Below, piece after piece: positions 1-11,951 of a stretch of DNA of 21,784 nt. The position numbers were made by a program, and so were the translations under genes. The DNA is taken from positions 1 through 21,784 of the forward strand of contig KV920993.1 of NCBI GenBank assembly GCA_002081555.1, written 5' to 3'. Below the pieces are notes generated by a model that ran no database searches, was not told the origin of the DNA, and saw only the letters and a list, made by a program, of their open reading frames with translations. Numbering within the stretch: the first letter of the stretch is position 1; each line of letters begins with the position of its first letter. Source of the stretch: Protostelium mycophagum. Its lineage: Eukaryota; Evosea; Variosea; Protosteliida; Protosteliaceae.

Positions 1-1293
1 GCCATTCTATGAACATGTGAATCTTCCTAAATTCTGTGTAGCATATTATAAACACACATGTGTAACTTTGCAAACTTTAGTAAATAAACAATAACATTGA
101 TTAAAACGTTGAAATAACTTGCAAATGGATTATATTAATTTATTTGTACTTTCATATTGTTGATGCCTAACAATCCCCCCAGATAAGGCTCCGGCCAGCC
201 CATCTCCTTTCTCTTTTCCTGTTAACTGGTTCTGATGGCAATCCTATCAGGTCTTTAAGCCAGGTGTTTACAGGAAACTGTTAGCAACCGTGATTCATTC
301 ATTTTTATTTTCTATATTCTTCCTGCTCAATTTTCTGTGAATTTTGCAATCTGCTGTGAATTTTTATCTTTGTAATAATTTGTGACAAAAAATTAAAAAA
401 ATAACAATATATTACAAACATTCTGTGAACATTCAATAAATAAAACAAACTTTGTATTTTTCGTTTTCTTCTATTTATTAATAATTGTTTTTTTACGTTT
501 TGAAGACCTTTTTCTCCGTAAAAGACCCTTTTTTGGAATTTTTGGATTATTTCCAATCCCAATGTTTGCAAACGTTGCATTATCAACAGTGGAAATAGCG
601 GTTAACGCAGATAAAAGGTAAACTCAAAGGCAGTCCTCTAATTGGGACAACACTTTAAGTGTTTTATTATTGGCCATAATGGCCATTCTATGAACATGTG
701 AATCTTCCTAAATTCTGTGTAGCATATTATAAACACACATGTGTAACTTTGCAAACTTTAGTAAATAAACAATAACATTGATTAAAACGTTGAAATAACT
801 TGCAAATGGATTATATTAATTTATTTGTACTTTCATATTGTTGATGCCTAACAATCCCCCCAGATAAGGCTCCGGCCAGCCCATCTCCTTTCTCTTTTCC
901 TGTTAACTGGTTCTGATGGCAATCCTATCAGGTCTTTAAGCCAGGTGTTTACAGGAAACTGTTAGCAACCGTGATTCATTCATTTTTATTTTCTATATTC
1001 TTCCTGCTCAATTTTCTGTGAATTTTGCAATCTGCTGTGAATTTTTATCTTTGTAATAATTTGTGACAAAAAATTAAAAAAATAACAATATATTACAAAC
1101 ATTCTGTGAACATTCAATAAATAAAACAAACTTTGTATTTTTCGTTTTCTTCTATTTATTAATAATTGTTTTTTTACGTTTTGAAGACCTTTTTCTCCGT
1201 AAAAGACCCTTTTTTGGAATTTTTGGATTATTTCCAATCCCAATGTTTGCAAACGTTGCATTATCAACAGTGGAAATAGCGGTTAACGCAGAT
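1..1293. repeat. 681-bp tandem duplication, non-coding
   Basis: Positions 1-612 recur at 682-1293 with no difference that I could see by eye, giving a period of 681 bp. The first copy carries a further 69 bp (613-681) that the second lacks, because the second copy ends at 1293 and unrelated sequence follows. The unit is AT-rich, with poly-T and poly-A runs. The short open frames inside it (for example 305-586 and 986-1267 on the minus strand) are identical only because the DNA is, and resemble no protein I know. The window begins inside the array, so more copies may lie upstream. It could be a true recent duplication, a minisatellite-like array, or an assembly artefact joining two haplotypes. 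Confidence 0.95.
649..685. repeat. Paired palindromes at the tandem-repeat junction
   Basis: Two perfect odd-length palindromes lie almost back to back just before the second repeat copy: AACACTTTAAGTGTT at 649-663 and TGGCCATAATGGCCA at 671-685. The second straddles the copy boundary at 681/682. Both could extrude hairpins, a known substrate for recombination or replication slippage. A role in creating the duplication is inference. Confidence 0.6.
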
Positions 1294-1742
1294 CCCCGAT
1301 ATTATCTGCGGTAAGAAGCGCAACTTTCGCTTTAACCGGTTAATTCCCGATGTTCGTGACAACGCAACGATATGTTCTGTGCAGACACAAAGAGAAACAC
1401 AAAGTACGCAGTAATGCTTGCTGAGCCACTTTGGCTCAGCAATCAAGCAGGGGATGTGCAGTGATTTCCAACTAGTCTGCATGAAAGCATACTGAGAGTG
1501 CATGCAAGCTTACAAATCATTTCTAAAGAATTTACAAACAGATCATAGGAAGCAAGCGTCTAGTGTGTGGAGTTGTAGATAAACGCACTATAACACCTTT
1601 TTATATCTCTTTCAAAATCTTGAAATTCGTTTCTACAACCACGTTCATCTGACACATCGGTCATTCAAGAAAAATTAACAGCCGACCTGCGAGGTGAGCG
1701 GTCATGAAAGAGTAACTCTAAAGAGTTCAGGCGTGCGGAAAG
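1294..1742. other. Spacer upstream of the LMBD1 gene
   Basis: I see no gene here. The left edge carries an imperfect inverted repeat: GCAGAT at 1288-1293 pairs with ATCTGC at 1304-1309, and the arms extend with one mismatch. One GTTGTAGA octamer (1572-1579) and one TCTACAAC (1632-1639) are present. A T-rich stretch with TTTTTATATCTC near 1599 could serve as a core promoter. A possible 5'-UTR intron runs from about 1694 (gtgagc) to 1729 (ttcag), just before the start codon. These promoter and UTR readings are weak. Confidence 0.4.
1714..1727. promoter_or_regulatory. 14-bp palindrome 15 bp before the LMBD1 start
   Basis: AACTCTAAAGAGTT is a perfect palindrome ending 15 bp before the ATG at 1743. 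It could be a factor-binding site in the leader or part of a 5'-UTR intron. No function is demonstrated by sequence alone. Confidence 0.25.
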
Positions 1743-4106
1743 ATGGTTAACGTCGTCTTAATCGTGATTGCCGTCGTCATGATGCTCGTGTTGGTGGCAA
1801 CATCGATATATATCCTGGTTTATTTCCAAGATGAAGCGGATAAGAACACTGCATACTTTCCAAAAATTCTAGTTGTGAGTAGATCAGTTTGCACATGGTT
1901 CTATTTCCGACTGACCCGTAGGTCTTCTCTATGTCTCTTTCATTTGCCATGATCTTAATGCTGCCGATGGACGTGGCAAACGCAAGGACTAACGGGGGTT
2001 TGGCTATGAATGGTCTGTGGATAGCTGTTTTCATTGCGGCCGTCGTATTGATCGTCATTGTACTTCCGTTCTCCATCTTTTTCTACGAAGCAGAGGATCC
2101 GAGTGAAGAAAAGTAAGTCCCCAACCGACGAGATCAACGTCATCATATGATTAAAAGGTGATATGATAATGACTTATGCATGAAGGTTTGGAAAGAAGTT
2201 TGGCGAGGGGCTCAAGTATTCACTGATCGTATTTATAATTTACGTGGCTATAACTGTCGTATTATGGGTCTTTCTTGGAGAGGCCCAGGTGACCATCATA
2301 TTTTTTCAGCAGCAGATAAAGACAACATGAACATCACGTTCTATGTTACATGAAACATTGGACATCATTGACATATGGAGGTGCCCTACATACATCTTGT
2401 GGCAAACAAGGTGCCCACCGATGTGGACGGGACGGCCACTTGCACTCCAAAACCAACCTGTGACTACTACCTCTTTCAACAGAATGTTAATGTATGTTTT
2501 TTTGAATTTTTTTCACCATCTACAACGATGTAATTCTGGAAAATATGCTGAAAATTCCCAGCCAGTTCAGACTACTGGAACTTTAAACTTCATCGTGTCA
2601 CCCATCATCTATGGAATCTCGATCTTGACCCTGATGGGTGTGATCCTCTTTGTGGTTTTCGGGGGTATCGGGCTGGCTTCACTGCCTTTTGACCTCTTTC
2701 GGGCTTGGAAGAACAGACCTAAATTCATTCCAGCTTCAGTGTGAGTTTTCTGCGGAATTTCACGAACATTTCTAAGAAATCTCAGGTACGAAGAGCAGAG
2801 GAATATCATTGGTTCTGAATCTACCCGCCTTCTTGAGGTAAGACATCTCGATTTTCCTTCATGATATCTCGATGATGATAGCCAAGATGTCACTGTCATA
2901 AAATCAAGATATCGCTGTCATACAATGAAGATATCTCATTTTTTCAGGTCAGCGAGAAGTTGATGGACATGTTTAAGAGAAAGGGTTCCAATAGACCACA
3001 GACCAGATCCCACAGAAAGGCATACAACCGCTTTAAGAAGGTGAGAATTCTTCGTTGTAGATTGAGACATCTCGTTGTAGAATCTCGTCTGGTTGTAGAT
3101 TGGCAGAACGGGATTTAATTTCTCAGGACGTGTACTTTTTGCAAGAGGATTTTGAACACTTGGAAAAAACATTCAACAAAGGACTTGGCCCAAAGATCAT
3201 AATCATCGTGTGGTCATGGACCCAGCTCGTACTCAGTGTTATAGCGTGAGTCCATCTACAACGATCCTTTCTTCCAAAAAACAGATTTCAGCGTCATATT
3301 ATAGTCCGAGTGTTTATTTTTTTGTACTGCGGTGAAGCCGCGGGTCCTTCACTACAATAATCCCGAAAATAAATAATTCATCAGGACCTGTTGTAGACTG
3401 ATAAGAATAGAGCTGGATTGAGTGTCTGTTGGATCGTTCAGATCATTGTCTACGATGCTCCTCAATTCACCGGTCCTCCCCTCTCTTTATTCTTGAACCA
3501 GGCCTTCATACGTAAGTCTCGTTGTAGATGGCATACATTCCGTTGTAGATCGCCATTTTCTGAGAAATTTCAGAGTTGGATAACGCTTGGGGACTGTTGG
3601 GTATCACATTCTACGGGATTTTCGCCTTCTATTTGCTCTTGTGCGTTGTCAAAGGAAACTTCAAATTCGGGCTCAGAATCCCCCTCTTCTTCTCCATCCA
3701 CCCCATGAAGTGAGTCCATCTACAACCCGCATCTGTCTCGTTGTAGACGGCCGAATGATGACGATCTACAGGACTCATGGAACCATGATGAACGCCTTCT
3801 TATTCAATGCGATGTTGTTGTTGACCTCTACAATTTGTGTCTTGCAGTTCTGCTCTCTCAGTTTCTCTCTGTATAGTCGCTACACCACCATCGACCGTGA
3901 GAAATTTCGCCGAAATCTCGTCGTTGTAGACGGACGAACTGACGTGTACAGTGATCATGAACGTGGGAGTGAAGAATCTGAGATATATCAAATATTTCTG
4001 GAGGTATTACTACATCGCGCTGCTTGCATTTGCTCTGGCAACGGCCATCTACCTCTTCTTCTTCCCTTCTGACCGAAGAAGAAGCAAGAGAAAGTACTTG
4101 GTCTAA
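1743..4106 (+). CDS. LMBRD1: LMBR1-like membrane protein LMBD1 (probable lysosomal cobalamin transporter)
   Basis: Twelve exons close in phase to 494 aa: 1743-1874, 1922-2112, 2186-2288, 2381-2491, 2562-2740, 2786-2837, 2948-3040, 3127-3245, 3423-3511, 3574-3709, 3772-3896, 3952-4106. The protein has about nine hydrophobic spans: residues 3-27, 45-63, 76-98 and 119-138, one near 186-212, and four in the C-terminal half. A charged, probably cytosolic loop lies between spans 5 and 6. Family hallmarks include [54 protein letters not shown] and HPMK. It aligns most closely, without large gaps, with the plant/amoeba LIMR form of LMBD1. In animals LMBRD1 helps release cobalamin from lysosomes; whether this copy does so is inferred from family only. 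Nearly every intron is 35-60 nt; the longest (3246-3422) is 177 nt. The start is the first ATG before span 1. Introns of this gene are unusually rich in the GTTGTAGA octamer. Confidence 0.9.
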
Positions 4107-4261
4107 TTCGAAATTTGAATCTTAAATATGGCGGGAAAATAAAGGGGAGGTTGACGTCGTCATTTTAACTTTATCGAGAGAGTTTCAAAGTGGGTGAATC
4201 TTCGACGAATTTTCGGAGTTGATCGAGTCTGGAAGGGTCATTCTACAATTACATCTACAAC
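2519..4261. repeat. Cluster of dispersed octamer TCTACAAC / GTTGTAGA
   Basis: Twelve copies lie in and just after the LMBD1 gene, starting at 2519, 3054, 3074, 3092, 3255, 3390, 3521, 3542, 3719, 3740, 3923 and 4254. All but the last are in introns in my gene model, in both orientations and usually followed by G on the C side or preceded by C (CGTTGTAGA). The same octamer recurs in other genes of the window. It is not a tandem array and has no fixed spacing, so it behaves as a short dispersed genomic word rather than a conventional repeat. Confidence 0.85.
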
Positions 4262-4437
4262 GAGGAGTTCTACCTCTCTTTCCAGTGGTCACCATAAGCT
4301 GTCAATACGATCACGCGAGTGTCCTCTTCAAATTCTGTTGGTGATTCAGCTTTCTTCAAAAATAATGGTTACTACCGCAATGTTCACGGTTTCTTAACGA
4401 GAAAGTCACGATAGGTTTTGGCTCTGCCACAAAATGT
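4107..4437. other. Convergent spacer between LMBD1 and TsaE genes
   Basis: The spacer separates the stop codons of two convergent genes and must hold both 3' untranslated regions. AATAAA occurs near 4138, about 30 bp after the LMBD1 stop, a good polyadenylation signal for that gene. A TCTAC-rich stretch at about 4240-4280 includes one copy of the dispersed octamer. I see no supported gene. Confidence 0.5.
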
Positions 4438-5409
4438 TCACGACAACTTTGATCCATGCAAATGCAATGTCGACTCACCTTCATCGTCCACGTCATCTTG
4501 CAGCATCTTGTTTATATTTGCACCCGCACTCTCTTCTATTGCTGCGGGCACATTGAGAGAAACTTGTAAGTAATTCTGTGGATGCCGGGTGCCAAGTCTT
4601 TGAGGCCATTCGATCAATGATATGTCTGTGGTGTGTCATCATCATCAAAATCATGATTGTCTATATTTTGAACAATTAAAACAATGATCATCCAAATACA
4701 TGCTGTTGGCTGCTGATCCCACAAGGTTCAATTTTGGCTGTGCAGAGTTTACAATATAGTCGCAGCAGAGAAGAACATAATGGATCAAGCTCATCGATCT
4801 TTCATGCTCCATCATTTGTCTGAATAATTTCTTACCGTTTGCAAAGACTTTATCCAGCTGCAATACCTCAAAATCCTCTTTCACACCAACACCAAGCCTA
4901 TACAAGTCGATATGATGTACCCTAACACGATGAGTCATCCATTTTTCTCGCAGTGATCGCACTTAATCTTGTCTTTCGTCTCGTATTCGTTGACCAAGAT
5001 ATATGTAGGTGATGTAACGTCTAATTCTGAATCTTCCAGTTTGGATCTCAAGAATCCCCTTGCAAATGTTGTCTTTCCAACACCCAAATCTCTAATGATT
5101 GTCAGGAATCATGTTAAATCGACTAAAAAATATAACTCACCCTTCTAAAGTGATGACATCACCTGGTTTGCTCAATTTAGCCACATATGACGCCACTTTA
5201 TGTGTTCCTTTTGGTCCCATTACTGTGATGGGCACCGATGGTCCATTGGACGCCCATCTCACATTCTTTAACGCAGATCTCCATCCTCTCAAAGACGTGC
5301 ACGTGGCGTGGGCTGGGGGTCGGAACATCTTCGTAATATCCCCAATAATTGAGATGATTCGTCTACAACGTCCCAGATTTTTGCAGATTCGGCGGGAGGC
5401 TCGCGACAT
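4438..5409 (-). CDS. tsaE: TsaE-like tRNA t6A-synthesis ATPase, probably organellar
   Basis: Four exons on the minus strand close in phase to 223 aa: 5409-5141, 5091-4963, 4921-4836, 4625-4438. Intron 3 is 210 nt; the other two are about 41-49 nt. The spliced protein shows the TsaE signature in order: a P-loop GDLGVGKTTFARGF spanning the first splice, SPTYILVNEYE, HHIDLYRL, then FANDISLIEWPQRL. In bacteria TsaE is the ATPase that works with TsaB and TsaD to make threonylcarbamoyladenosine at tRNA position 37. About 55-60 residues precede the conserved part, beginning MSRASRRICKNLGRCRR, rich in Arg and Ser with no acids near the start, as in mitochondrial presequences; targeting is inference. 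A later start at 5328 (MFRPPAHA) is possible. The acidic C-terminus DDVDDEGE could instead be a splice donor, so the last 15 residues are uncertain. Confidence 0.83.
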
Positions 5410-5430
5410 TTTTAGCAGGAGGCAGACACG
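5410..5430. promoter_or_regulatory. 21-bp divergent start-codon gap (tsaE / GFAT)
   Basis: The likely tsaE ATG (5409, minus) and the GFAT ATG (5431, plus) lie head to head with only 21 bp between them. Promoter elements for each gene must therefore sit inside the other gene's first exon or intron. If tsaE starts at 5328 instead, the gap is about 102 bp and contains one TCTACAAC copy (5362-5369). Confidence 0.5.
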
Positions 5431-8166
<2,736 letters not shown>

Positions 8167-8202
8167 CATCAGTAATAATATATTATTTATGACATAAATG
8201 TC

Positions 8203-10039
8203 TTAGATTCTGTTAAATCCGAGGGGCATCTCTTGTCTCATCATCTGCTCTCTCTCCATCTCTCTCAACTTCTCCTGCTGAATGCTTCCCTGGTAGGCGG
8301 GGGTTCCCTGGAGTCCATAGTTGGAGCTGCTGTTGGCATATCTCAATGGTCCTTGTCCCAAGTTCTGAGAGAGTCTGTTGGGCTGTCCGAGGTTCATCAT
8401 GGGGGCGGCCATGGCGTTGGGGATGGCGGTGGCCATTCCCAGTCCGGTGTTGTTCATGCCGGGGGCGGGGGGAATGCCGGTGTTAACACCCCACTGTCCC
8501 TGGGGCAACATCTGCTGTTGGAGACCCTGGCCGTAGTTCTGGCTGAGTCTTCTGTTCTGCAACATGGGCTCGTTGTAGAGCCCTTGCTGGGGCAACATCT
8601 GCTGTTGCAGACCCTGTCCGTAGTTCTGGCTGAGTCTGTTGTTGCCGTTGTAGATGGGCTGGGAGATACCCTGGCCTTGGGTGAGGGGAATTCCGTTGGT
8701 TCCTACGCTCTCAAGACCTCTCTTTGTCAACAATGTCTCGCCCAAGTTGTTCTGTCCATAGTTTTGGCTGAGTCTTCTGTTTCCGAGAGCGGGCTCAACA
8801 AACCCTTGCTGGGATAGCATCTGCTGCTGGGAAAGCATCTGTTGCTGGGAAAGCATCTGTTGCTGGGAAAGCATCTGCTGCTGGGGCAACATCTGCTGCT
8901 GCAGACCAGACTGTAATCCGTAATTCTGGCTGAGTCTTCTATTGCCAGAGAACTCGGTGTAGTTTCCGCTGAGTCTCTGTCCTTGGAGTTCGACGCTGGA
9001 GAATTCTTGGCTCATGTGGCGGACCTCGCGGGTGACCTGAGGAGCCTCGATGATCTTCTCATAGATGGGCTGTGTGTTTTGGATGACGGTGCTCTGTTCC
9101 AAAAATTAGAACAGGATACAAATGTAGAGGGGAGATGAGTACCTGGTAGACGTCACGTTCCAAGACAGGCTGGATCTCCTCGATGACGGTCTTCTTGATG
9201 ATCTCGTTGACGATGGGAGCGTGGACGACCTGTGTGCGAGTGGTGACATCGACCTCAGAGAGGGGTAGAACCACGTTGGGGGCAATGGGTGCTCTGCAAG
9301 TATTTAGAAGACAGTAGAAGAAAGGCGAATTACCCTCTCTCGACGATGGCCTCACGGCGCTCGGCGGGAAGTTCGCGCTGCTCCAAGACAGTGGGTCTGA
9401 TTTGAGTCTCGTGCATCATTTGGGTGATCTGCTTGACATCCAGCTGCTCACGTTCTAAAGATGGTCAGATGGTTTGCTTGCCTCAAAACAATGGCGTAAT
9501 CTCTACCTCTGTAGATAATGGGCTGGATCTCCTCCTTCTGAACGGGGTGGATGTGCTCGTGAATGACAGTGTCCTGTGTACAGTTACAAATGATTCAGAG
9601 AGAAACGAATGATCACACACCTTCTGGATGACCTCGCGAACGGTGGGTTCGGCGCGGACGAGTCCCAAAGAGGATCTCTGTCCACTCTGAACGTAAGCAG
9701 TTTGGTTCATGATGCCAGAGGTAGCAATGCCAGAGTTCAACATGGTGGAGGAAGGACGTCCGGTGAAGTCGTTGGCATCAACACGACCGTCGAAGTTTCT
9801 GTCCAGAGGGTTGTGGTGGATGTTTTGGCTCATGCCTGGGCGTCCAGCGAAGTCTTTGGCATCAACACGACCGTCAAAGTTTCTGTCCAAAGGGTTGTGG
9901 CGAGCACCTGTGGCGAGTCCTTGGTTCATGCCTTGGCGTCCAGAGAGGTCCTTAAAGTCGACACGTCCATCGCGATTTCTGTCGAGGGGGTTCTGGTGGG
10001 CGAGGGGCTGCTTGCCCAAAAGCTGGGCTTCGTTATCAA
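8203..10039 (-). CDS. Modular dockerin/EF-hand-like protein with Q-rich RRLSQNYG tail (3' part)
   Basis: Minus-strand exons: 10039 (gap edge)-9621, 9573-9507, 9454-9334, 9293-9143, 9093-8203, all phases consistent. From the gap the protein shows three calcium-type loops (DRNRDGRVDFKD, DRNFDGRVDAKD, DRNFDGRVDAND). A charged module follows, with VIHEHIHPVQKEEIQPIIYR and EREQLDVKQITQMMHET, then ELPAERREAIVERG, a second module ending EEIQPVLERDVYQ, and about 297 residues of Gln/Asn-rich sequence. That tail has five NRxLSQN(Y/L)G repeats, most reading RRLSQNYG, and a QQQMLS hexapeptide array. The loops have Asp at position 12, as in dockerins rather than classical EF-hands. RRLS fits the basophilic (PKA-like) kinase consensus. 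I do not recognise a named family, although charged VHEHIHP-type repeats occur in uncharacterised fungal proteins. No signal peptide is visible in this part. It may be the continuation of 10140-10586 or a separate tandem paralogue whose start lies in the gap. Confidence 0.8.
8807..8903 (-). repeat. 18-bp tandem repeat encoding QQQMLS
   Basis: About five near-identical 18-bp units (core on the plus strand GAAAGCATCTGTTGCTGG) encode a run of Gln-Gln-Gln-Met-Leu-Ser/Pro on the minus strand inside the Q-rich tail. Near-identity at the DNA level implies recent expansion by slippage or unequal exchange. Confidence 0.85.
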
Positions 10040-10139
10040 NNNNNNNNNNNNNNNNNNNNNNNNNNNNNNNNNNNNNNNNNNNNNNNNNNNNNNNNNNNNN
10101 NNNNNNNNNNNNNNNNNNNNNNNNNNNNNNNNNNNNNNN
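10040..10139. other. 100-N assembly gap
   Basis: Exactly 100 Ns interrupt the sequence, the conventional length for a gap of unknown size. The flanks are two copies of the same coding module, so the gap probably reflects a repeat that the assembler could not resolve. True missing length is unknown. Confidence 0.95.
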
Positions 10140-10586
10140 TAGTTCTCGGCGATGGGGGCGCTGTCGTAAGTCAATATTTTCCGCCAAATTGTTCAAAATT
10201 CAAATTTACCTCTTCTCGATGATGGCCTCGCGTCTCTCGGCGGGGAGCTCTCTCTGTTGGATGAGAGTGGGCTGGATCTGTGTCTCGTGCATCATCTGGG
10301 TGACTTGCTTGACATCGAGTTGCTCGCGCTCTCTGTAGATGATGGGCTGGATCTCCTCCTTCTGTACAGGGTGGATGTGCTCGTGTACAACCACGTCCTT
10401 TTGGATAAGCTCGACCTTCGCGGGCTCAGCACGGACCTGTCCGATAGAAGCAGACTGTCCGATGAAGTCTTTGCTGTCAACCTTTCCGTCAAAGTTTTTG
10501 TCCAGAGGGTTGTGACGAGCACCAGAAGCGGTGAGATCCTTCAAGTCGACCTTGCCGTCGTGGTTTCTGTCCAAGTTGCTGTTCAT
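10140..10586 (-). CDS. Dockerin/EF-hand-like modular protein (5' part, up to gap)
   Basis: The minus-strand start is the ATG at 10586, giving MNSNLDRNHDGKVDLKDL. Exon 1 is 10586-10210; an intron (10209-10161) joins it to a fragment reading SAPIAEN that runs into the gap at 10140. Two calcium-type loops (DRNHDGKVDLKD and DKNFDGKVDSKD) are followed by VVHEHIHPVQKEEIQPIIYR, EREQLDVKQVTQMMHET and ELPAERREAIIEK. This is clearly paralogous to the module at 9334-9620, but the two introns of that copy (9620-9574 and 9506-9455) are absent here, while the intron after the ERREAI motif is shared. No signal peptide precedes the first loop, so the product looks cytosolic unless exported unconventionally. 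It is either the N-terminus of the protein at 8203-10039 or a separate tandem gene. Confidence 0.75.
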
Positions 10587-10872
10587 TGTTGCGTGTGTTG
10601 TTGTTGGTTCGTTTGCTTGATTGTGAGTGTGTCTCGAAAGTTGCAGTGGTAAAAACGATGGAAAACTCGTGTGTTGCTCCCACATTTTGCGCGGTATCAG
10701 AATCGAATTTCTGCGGTAAAGGACGTGGCAGTTCCACTTACCTTACCGTGGTATTTAGGTATAAAAGAGTTCAGAAGGCGTCATCTGCACAAGGAACGAC
10801 AACGCAAACTTAACTCGAAATTTCAAGGGGGAAGAAGACAAGATCGATTTATTATTTGTCTATGTACACTTT
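10587..10872. other. Spacer upstream of the modular protein and downstream of the dioxygenase-like gene
   Basis: It holds the promoter of the minus-strand modular gene and the 3' end of the next minus-strand gene. A possible 5'-UTR intron on the minus strand runs 10741-10711 (gtaagt to ccgcag). TATAAAAG at about 10760 reads on the plus strand only and faces no plus-strand gene. One GAAATTTC lies at 10817-10824. No gene is seen. Confidence 0.4.
10848..10853 (-). terminator. AATAAA polyadenylation signal for the dioxygenase-like gene
   Basis: Plus-strand TTTATT reads AATAAA on the minus strand, about 20 bp beyond the TGA stop at 10875-10873. Position and sequence fit a eukaryotic poly(A) signal. 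Confidence 0.55.
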
Positions 10873-11951
10873 TCACTTGTCCAGCTCATTTTCAAAGTAA
10901 TGCAATAACGCCATGTCTGCTTCATCAAGTGTCACCTGGTTTTTTCAATACGAAATCGAAAATAAATATAATTACATTGTCATTGAAATATGGATCCTTT
11001 TCTTTTCCTCTTAAAGACCTAAACTTCTCCGCAATCGCTTTACGTTTGATAACGAGGACGATCACGATCAGTAACGTGACGACTGTACCACCTGCAGCTC
11101 CAAGGATGATGTATTTGGAGGGCCATTTTGATGTTTTTATGTCATTCTGACAAGTGTCAGTGTAAATTGCCAAAAGTGTACAATACCTGAGGTAAATTCA
11201 CAGAAATGGTGGCCCAAAGTTTTATACCCTTATCGTCGCTCCAGCTCATCACGGAGGCTGCATCTTTCAGACCAAAACTCCACGTCTGTTGACGCGAAAA
11301 ATCACGGCCTCTTACCGTTACCGGTTTGTGCAAAGATGGCATCTTTTGAGTTTGGTGTCTTTGATGAAACCAGAGAATATGGCGCCTGCATTGAGATGAT
11401 GTGTGTCAGATTCTCGGCAAAGAAGAGTTGTCCAGTATATGAAGGATCTTTTCCTTCAAATTTAGAATCGAGATTGGCATTTGAACGATACACCTGCGAA
11501 AATGTGAGATGGTTCTTCAGGAAGGGGAATGTTACTTTGATGTTGAAATGTGTGGCTCTGTCCTTCTCCCAGCCAGGGAAGATGGTATAGAATATGACCT
11601 TGCCGTTTTCTGATTTCTGTGCTCCTCTCAAAAATGTGGAGCCTGACTGGCCAGAATATGCTCCTGAAGGATCACAATGCCATAATTCCACGATTGCGTC
11701 GGATTCTTGACAAGTTGAGGCATTTAGAACAGTTAATGTGAGCTGTATGGGAATTCCCACGGTGTTCTCGCTATGCGTGATTGAGATCAAGATGAAGATG
11801 AGTCTTGTCACAATAATGAAGGAGCCTACCTGATGTTCTGTCTGACCAACGAAGTGGACATCGGAGATGATCCCTGTGTCACATTGATGGATGGGGTACA
11901 TGCCTTAATGTATTGAACTAAAAAGGTGAGGAGCAACAGCACCTTCATCAT
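10873..11951 (-). CDS. Intradiol ring-cleavage dioxygenase-like type I membrane protein, probably non-catalytic
   Basis: Five minus-strand exons close in phase to 295 aa: 11951-11830, 11770-11316, 11263-11187, 11146-10976, 10935-10873. A signal peptide (MMKVLLLLTFLVQYIKA) precedes Cys18. The ectodomain matches the secreted intradiol dioxygenase family: LVRQNIS, GIPIQLTLTVLNASTC, ELWHCDPSGAYSG (71-81), FLRGAQ, FPGWEKDRATHFNIKV (105-120), TGQLFF and DAIFAQTG. The family binds iron with two Tyr and two His. Here Tyr79 and His115 remain, but the second Tyr is Glu109 and the second His is Asn117, so catalysis is doubtful. A single membrane span lies at about 230-250, followed by a basic then acidic tail ending HYFENELDK. 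This suggests an extracellular binding or adhesion role, which is inference. The third-exon acceptor was chosen for phase and family alignment; the last exon rests on a 40-nt intron (10975-10936). Confidence 0.82.

Noticed and set aside
305-1267. Two identical 93-codon minus-strand open frames in the tandem repeat
   Set aside because: They are identical because the DNA is duplicated; composition is low-complexity with no family resemblance, and no codon-level constraint can be tested.
1-1293. CRISPR array or transposon terminal repeats
   Set aside because: There is one large direct duplication without regular spacers, target-site duplication or any transposase-like coding sequence.
2289-2380. 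Two-intron alternative in LMBD1 with an extra small exon reading NITFY
   Set aside because: It does not keep phase with exon 3; a single 92-nt intron does, and it aligns with the plant homologue without a gap.
4196-4305. Short plus-strand reading ending in FYLSFQWSP after the LMBD1 gene
   Set aside because: Only 24 codons after a stop, driven by repeated TCTAC words; no upstream exon could be linked to it.
8233-8817. Long plus-strand open frame opposite the Q-rich tail
   Set aside because: It is a mirror of the repetitive minus-strand coding sequence and reads as a low-complexity Leu/Val/Gly product; the minus strand has the spliced, modular gene.
9609-10338. Plus-strand open frames running through the gap
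   Set aside because: They exist only because N codons contain no stops, and they oppose the supported minus-strand exons.
10755-10770. TATAAAAG as a plus-strand core promoter
   Set aside because: No plus-strand gene follows; the next plus-strand gene starts at 12526 beyond a minus-strand gene.
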